Positions 41,957 through 44,696 of a stretch of DNA of 44,696 nt are shown here, one piece after another. How positions within the stretch are numbered: the stretch's first letter is position 1; every line of letters begins with the position of its first letter. Made by a program: the position numbers and the translations under genes. The notes beneath the pieces were generated by a model. That model did no database searches. It saw nothing but the letters and a program-made list of their open reading frames with translations, and was not told the DNA's origin. The stretch is from an uncultured Mediterraneibacter sp. (GTDB lineage Bacteria; Bacillota; Clostridia; Lachnospirales; Lachnospiraceae), in assembly GCA_944384505.1 (NCBI GenBank), contig CALWTQ010000026.1:1-44696 (forward strand), written 5' to 3'.

Positions 41957-43033
41957 TTATTTCCCTCTTTTCTGGCTTTTGTCAATTGCTTCCCACAGTC
42001 CGTTTAAGTATGTAGCGCCGAGCGCACGGTCATAGAGTCCGTATCCCGGCATTGCAACCTCGCCCCAGATCATACGTCCGTGGTCCGGGCGGATCGGTCC
42101 GTCGAATCCGATGTCGTACAGAGCCTTCATAATCTCGTACATATCGAAAGTCCCGTCGGAAGAAAGGTGAGCTGCTTCCTCGAAGTCTGTCGGAGAGTTG
42201 AACTTCAGGTTACGTACATGCGCGAAATGAATTCTTCCCTTTAAGGAGCGGATCATATCCGGAAGGTCATTCTCCAGGTTTGTTCCGTAAGAACCGGAGC
42301 AGAATGTAACGCCGTTGTGCGGATCGTCAACCATCTTCATCATGCGGAGGATGTTTTCCTTGTTGATGATGATACGCGGAAGTCCGAATACGCTCCATGC
42401 CGGATCGTCCGGATGAATCGCCATATAAATGTCGTATTCGTTGCAGACAGGCATAATTCTTTCAAGGAAGTATTTCAGGTTGGCAAAGAGCTTTTCATCG
42501 TCAATGTCTTTATACATTTCAAACAGCTCTTTTACGTGAGCCATACGCTCTGGTTCCCATCCCGGCATTACAGTTCCGTTTGACTCTCCTGCGATAGAGT
42601 CGAACATTTTCTCAGGATCCAGCGCGTCTACCGCTTCCTGTGTATAAGCAAGGCATGTGGAGCCGTCCGGACGTTTGCGGGCAAGCTCTGTTCTTGTCCA
42701 GTCGAAGACCGGCATGAAGTTGTAGCATACAAGGTGAATGTCTTCCTCGCCAAGATTTTTCAGAGTTTCAATGTAATTATCAATGTACTTGTCACGCTCA
42801 TCAGATCCTGTTTTAATTGCGTCATGCACATTTACACTCTCGATACCAGAGATGTGAAGCCCTGCGGCCGCGACCTCATCTTTCATGGCGCGAATGCGCT
42901 CCCTGCTCCATACCTCTCCCGGCATTGTGTCATACAGAGTTGTGATCACGCCAGTCACTCCCGGAATCTGGCGGATCTGCTCCAGAGTTACAGTGTCGAA
43001 TTTAGAACCGTACCATCTGAGTGTCATTTCCAT
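41957..43033 (-). CDS. uxuA: Mannonate dehydratase
   Basis: The 358-residue protein begins MEMTLRWYGSKFDTVTLEQIRQIPGVTGVITTLYD and has CNEYDIYMAIHPDDPAWSVFGLPRII, FCSGSYG and GPIRPDHGRMIWGE, the metal-binding and substrate segments of UxuA. It turns D-mannonate into 2-keto-3-deoxygluconate in hexuronate catabolism. AAAGGAGA lies 10 nt before the ATG. It is first in the uxuA-uxuB operon and is divergent from an AraC regulator. No uxaC isomerase or kdgK/kdgA is in the window. Confidence 0.95.
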   Translation of the reverse strand: MEMTLRWYGSKFDTVTLEQIRQIPGVTGVITTLYDTMPGEVWSRERIRAMKDEVAAAGLHISGIESVNVHDAIKTGSDERDKYIDNYIETLKNLGEEDIHLVCYNFMPVFDWTRTELARKRPDGSTCLAYTQEAVDALDPEKMFDSIAGESNGTVMPGWEPERMAHVKELFEMYKDIDDEKLFANLKYFLERIMPVCNEYDIYMAIHPDDPAWSVFGLPRIIINKENILRMMKMVDDPHNGVTFCSGSYGTNLENDLPDMIRSLKGRIHFAHVRNLKFNSPTDFEEAAHLSSDGTFDMYEIMKALYDIGFDGPIRPDHGRMIWGEVAMPGYGLYDRALGATYLNGLWEAIDKSQKRGK

Positions 43034-43105
43034 AATTTGTTTTCTCCTTTCGCTTCTGGAATCCTGCGGCCCTGATTTAAAGGGCTGTTGATTTTTTCTG
43101 GTTTT

Positions 43106-43135
43106 ATTATAGTGAAAAATTCATAAAAATTCCAA
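43106..43135 (-). promoter_or_regulatory. Predicted uxuAB promoter
   Basis: On the minus strand TTGGAA (43130-43135) and TATAAT (43106-43111) are 18 bp apart, about 70 nt before the uxuA start. Confidence 0.6.
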
Positions 43136-43179
43136 TTGCAGAGCTTGTTTCTTATATTGCGAAAATTGCGGAAGAAAGG

Positions 43180-43208
43180 TTGCGGGGGCAGTACATAAGG
43201 GGTAAAAT
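43180..43208 (+). promoter_or_regulatory. Predicted promoter of the AraC-type gene
   Basis: TTGCGG (43180-43185) and TAAAAT (43203-43208) are 17 bp apart, about 100 nt before the regulator's ATG. The two divergent promoters are about 45 bp apart, so one regulator bound between them could act on both. Confidence 0.45.
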
Positions 43209-43309
43209 GGATATCAAATACGGAGAGGGCATACGCCCCGGAGAAAAAAAGGCAGAGAGGATGAATCTCCATCAGCGGCTGCCACGCGCAGAAGAAAGGC
43301 GGAAATATA

Positions 43310-44191
43310 ATGAAAAAGAACCTGCAGACCAGATTCAGCACGAGACAGTATATGCTGTCCCGGGACTTTGAGATCTATTATTATAAGGACCATTATTTGT
43401 CCAAGGTAGACAGCCATACGCACACATACTATGAATTCTATTTCTTTCTGGAAGGTGATATGTCCATAGAAATTGCCGGGGAGGCATACCCTCTGACCTA
43501 TGGCGATGTGGTAGTGATCCCTCCGGGAACGCCGCACCGCGCTTTGATTCACGATGTGGAGACGCCCTACCGGAGGTTTGTGTTCTGGATCACGGAAGAG
43601 TATCTGAACCGGCTTATGGAGATGTCTTCCTGCTACGGATATCTGCTCCAGTATGTCAGGACAAAGAAGGAATATATTTTTCACAATGACCGGATCAGTT
43701 TTAATGCGATCCAGACCAAAGTGTTTCACCTTATTGAGGAGACCAGAGGCGGCCGGTTCGGGAGGGAGGCAAAGGTGCCTCTTTGCGTCAGCGATCTTGT
43801 CCTGCACTTAAACCGGACTGTGTATGAGAAGAAGCATGAAAAAACACCCAGAGAGGAGAAAAACCTCTACGAGAACCTGACAGATTACATCGAGGAGCAT
43901 CTGGATGAAGAACTGTCTCTTGATGTGCTGGCAGGAGAGTTCTATGTGAGCAAGTACCATATTGCGCACATATTCAAGGACAATATAGGGATACCGATTC
44001 ACCAGTATATCATGAAGAAAAGACTTGCCGCCTGCAGGGACGCGATTCAGAACGGGACAAAGATCACAGAAGCGTACCTGATGTACGGGTTTAAAGACTA
44101 TTCCGGCTTCTTCCGGGCATTCAAAAGAGAGTATGGGATGTCGCCGAAAGAGTGGATGGAAGTGAACCGGAGCAGCTATAAAGTTCAATAA
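43310..44191 (+). CDS. AraC-family regulator with cupin sensor domain
   Basis: A 293-residue protein. The N-terminal half is a cupin (SHTHTYYEFYFFLEGDMSIEIAGEAYPLTYGDVVVIPPGTPHRALI), which usually binds a sugar acid. The last about 100 residues hold the two helix-turn-helix units of AraC (LSLDVLAGEFYVSKYHIAHIFKDNIGIPIHQYI, then ITEAYLMYGFKDYSGFFRAFKREYGMSPKEW). AGAAAGGCGG lies 7 nt before the ATG. Divergent placement beside uxuA makes it the likely activator of uxuAB in response to a hexuronate. Structured-element copy 3 begins 10 nt after its stop. Confidence 0.9.
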   Translation: MKKNLQTRFSTRQYMLSRDFEIYYYKDHYLSKVDSHTHTYYEFYFFLEGDMSIEIAGEAYPLTYGDVVVIPPGTPHRALIHDVETPYRRFVFWITEEYLNRLMEMSSCYGYLLQYVRTKKEYIFHNDRISFNAIQTKVFHLIEETRGGRFGREAKVPLCVSDLVLHLNRTVYEKKHEKTPREEKNLYENLTDYIEEHLDEELSLDVLAGEFYVSKYHIAHIFKDNIGIPIHQYIMKKRLAACRDAIQNGTKITEAYLMYGFKDYSGFFRAFKREYGMSPKEWMEVNRSSYKVQ

Positions 44192-44201
44192 CTTCTGTGT
44201 G

Positions 44202-44696
44202 TAAAACGTCCGAAAACAGAGACTATTTCAAAAACGTATTCTGCGGGGATGGAGGATGGCTCAGGGCTTCGGTCCAGGGGATAAGGGAAACTAAAAACTG
44301 CGGCGACAGACTAAATGCAAGGACTGACGGTGGACAACTCGCATCCGCTCAGACAATTCCACCGTCAGTCCTAACGTCTGTCGCCGCAGCTTTAACTTTC
44401 CCTAACCCCCTTCCGAAGGCGCCCGTCGCCATCCTCCATCCCCGCAGAATTTTTCCCGAAATGGGGCTGTTTTCTGGGCTCTTCAAACCGGGAGTCAGTG
44501 AATATATAGCTGCTACAAGCAGCAGGCGCGGCCGTAAGACTTTCTCAGCTGAAAGCCTACAAGCCGCGCCAGTTGTGCGTTTCAGCCTGTTTAGGGCAAT
44601 AACACTGCCGCCTGGAAATGCGCAGGAAGCGGAGCGGATGGTTTGAGCATACTTTCTGGGGAAGGGGACAGCCGGGAGATGTGACTTTGGAGGAAT
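44202..44696 (+). repeat. Large structured intergenic element, copy 3 (3' end cut)
   Basis: It starts like copy 2 (AACGTCCGAAAAC) just after the AraC gene. It includes the whole first hairpin: the outer stem GCGGGGATGGAGGATGGC with its complement, and 44321-44334 with 44358-44371. The GGCGCGGC hairpin follows. It runs off the window before the second apical hairpin. Compared with copy 1, the stem pair G78-C124 is A44323-T44369 here, a compensated change. Sequence is closer to copy 1 than to copy 2. Confidence 0.85.

Overview
The window looks like a chromosomal stretch from an anaerobic gut Firmicute, most likely a Lachnospiraceae (Clostridium scindens / Dorea / Faecalicatena type). This is inferred from AGGAGG-type ribosome sites, GTG starts, a DUF4317 protein, a MarR-ABC-ABC operon, a ferredoxin-fused EtfA, and a type I-C CRISPR system of the clostridial kind. 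No rRNA or tRNA genes were seen, and the species cannot be named from this sequence alone.

Layout. (i) 1-686, 24578-25304 and 44202-44696 are three same-orientation copies of a gene-free element of about 730 nt. It folds into long nested hairpins, and paired bases change together between copies. The first and last copies are cut by the window ends. (ii) 810-4381 holds a small alarmone synthetase, a DMT transporter and a holin-like protein among broken genes: remnants of a P-type ATPase, a MerR regulator, an iron alcohol dehydrogenase and a ferredoxin. (iii) 4364-15018 is a complete type I-C CRISPR-Cas locus (cas3, cas5c, cas8c, cas7c, cas4, cas1, cas2) with 27 identical 32-nt repeats and 26 spacers. 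Two non-cas genes, a DUF3990 (ADP-ribosyltransferase-like) protein and a partner, sit between cas3 and cas5c. (iv) 15018-24556 carries an SDR remnant, a MATE exporter with a possible attenuator leader, a DUF4317 protein, a histidine phosphatase, an AEC carrier, and an autoregulated-looking MarR plus heterodimeric ABC exporter operon. (v) 25398-40166 is a LacI-type regulator followed by a thirteen-gene acyl-CoA operon: CaiB-type CoA-transferase, VOC protein, GntP-type permease, SDR, thiolase, family I CoA-transferase, MaoC hydratase, acyl-CoA ligase, crotonase, acyl-CoA dehydrogenase, EtfB, ferredoxin-EtfA and thioesterase. It looks like a full beta-oxidation or reverse-beta-oxidation set for an imported carboxylic acid. 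(vi) 40338-44191 is uxuB-uxuA (fructuronate and mannonate catabolism) with a divergent AraC regulator.

The main discovery candidate lies between cas3 and the DUF3990 gene. On the minus strand a near-consensus promoter (6714-6742) starts a transcript right at a degenerate CRISPR repeat (6677-6704). That repeat keeps the exact 11-nt crRNA 5' handle but has a different stem. A spacer-like segment and an intrinsic terminator follow. The first bases of the spacer-like segment match, at positions 1-5, 7 and 8 (the type I seed), a TTC-flanked site at 6741-6748. The site is directly upstream of the promoter that drives the DUF3990 pair and the Cascade genes. This is the layout of a CreA/CreR-type RNA: a single crRNA-like guide that would let Cascade repress a toxin-like gene or its own operon. 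It is an inference from sequence and needs RNA evidence.

The second candidate is the three-copy structured element, which behaves like a large noncoding RNA or structured repeat with covariation and no recognised family.
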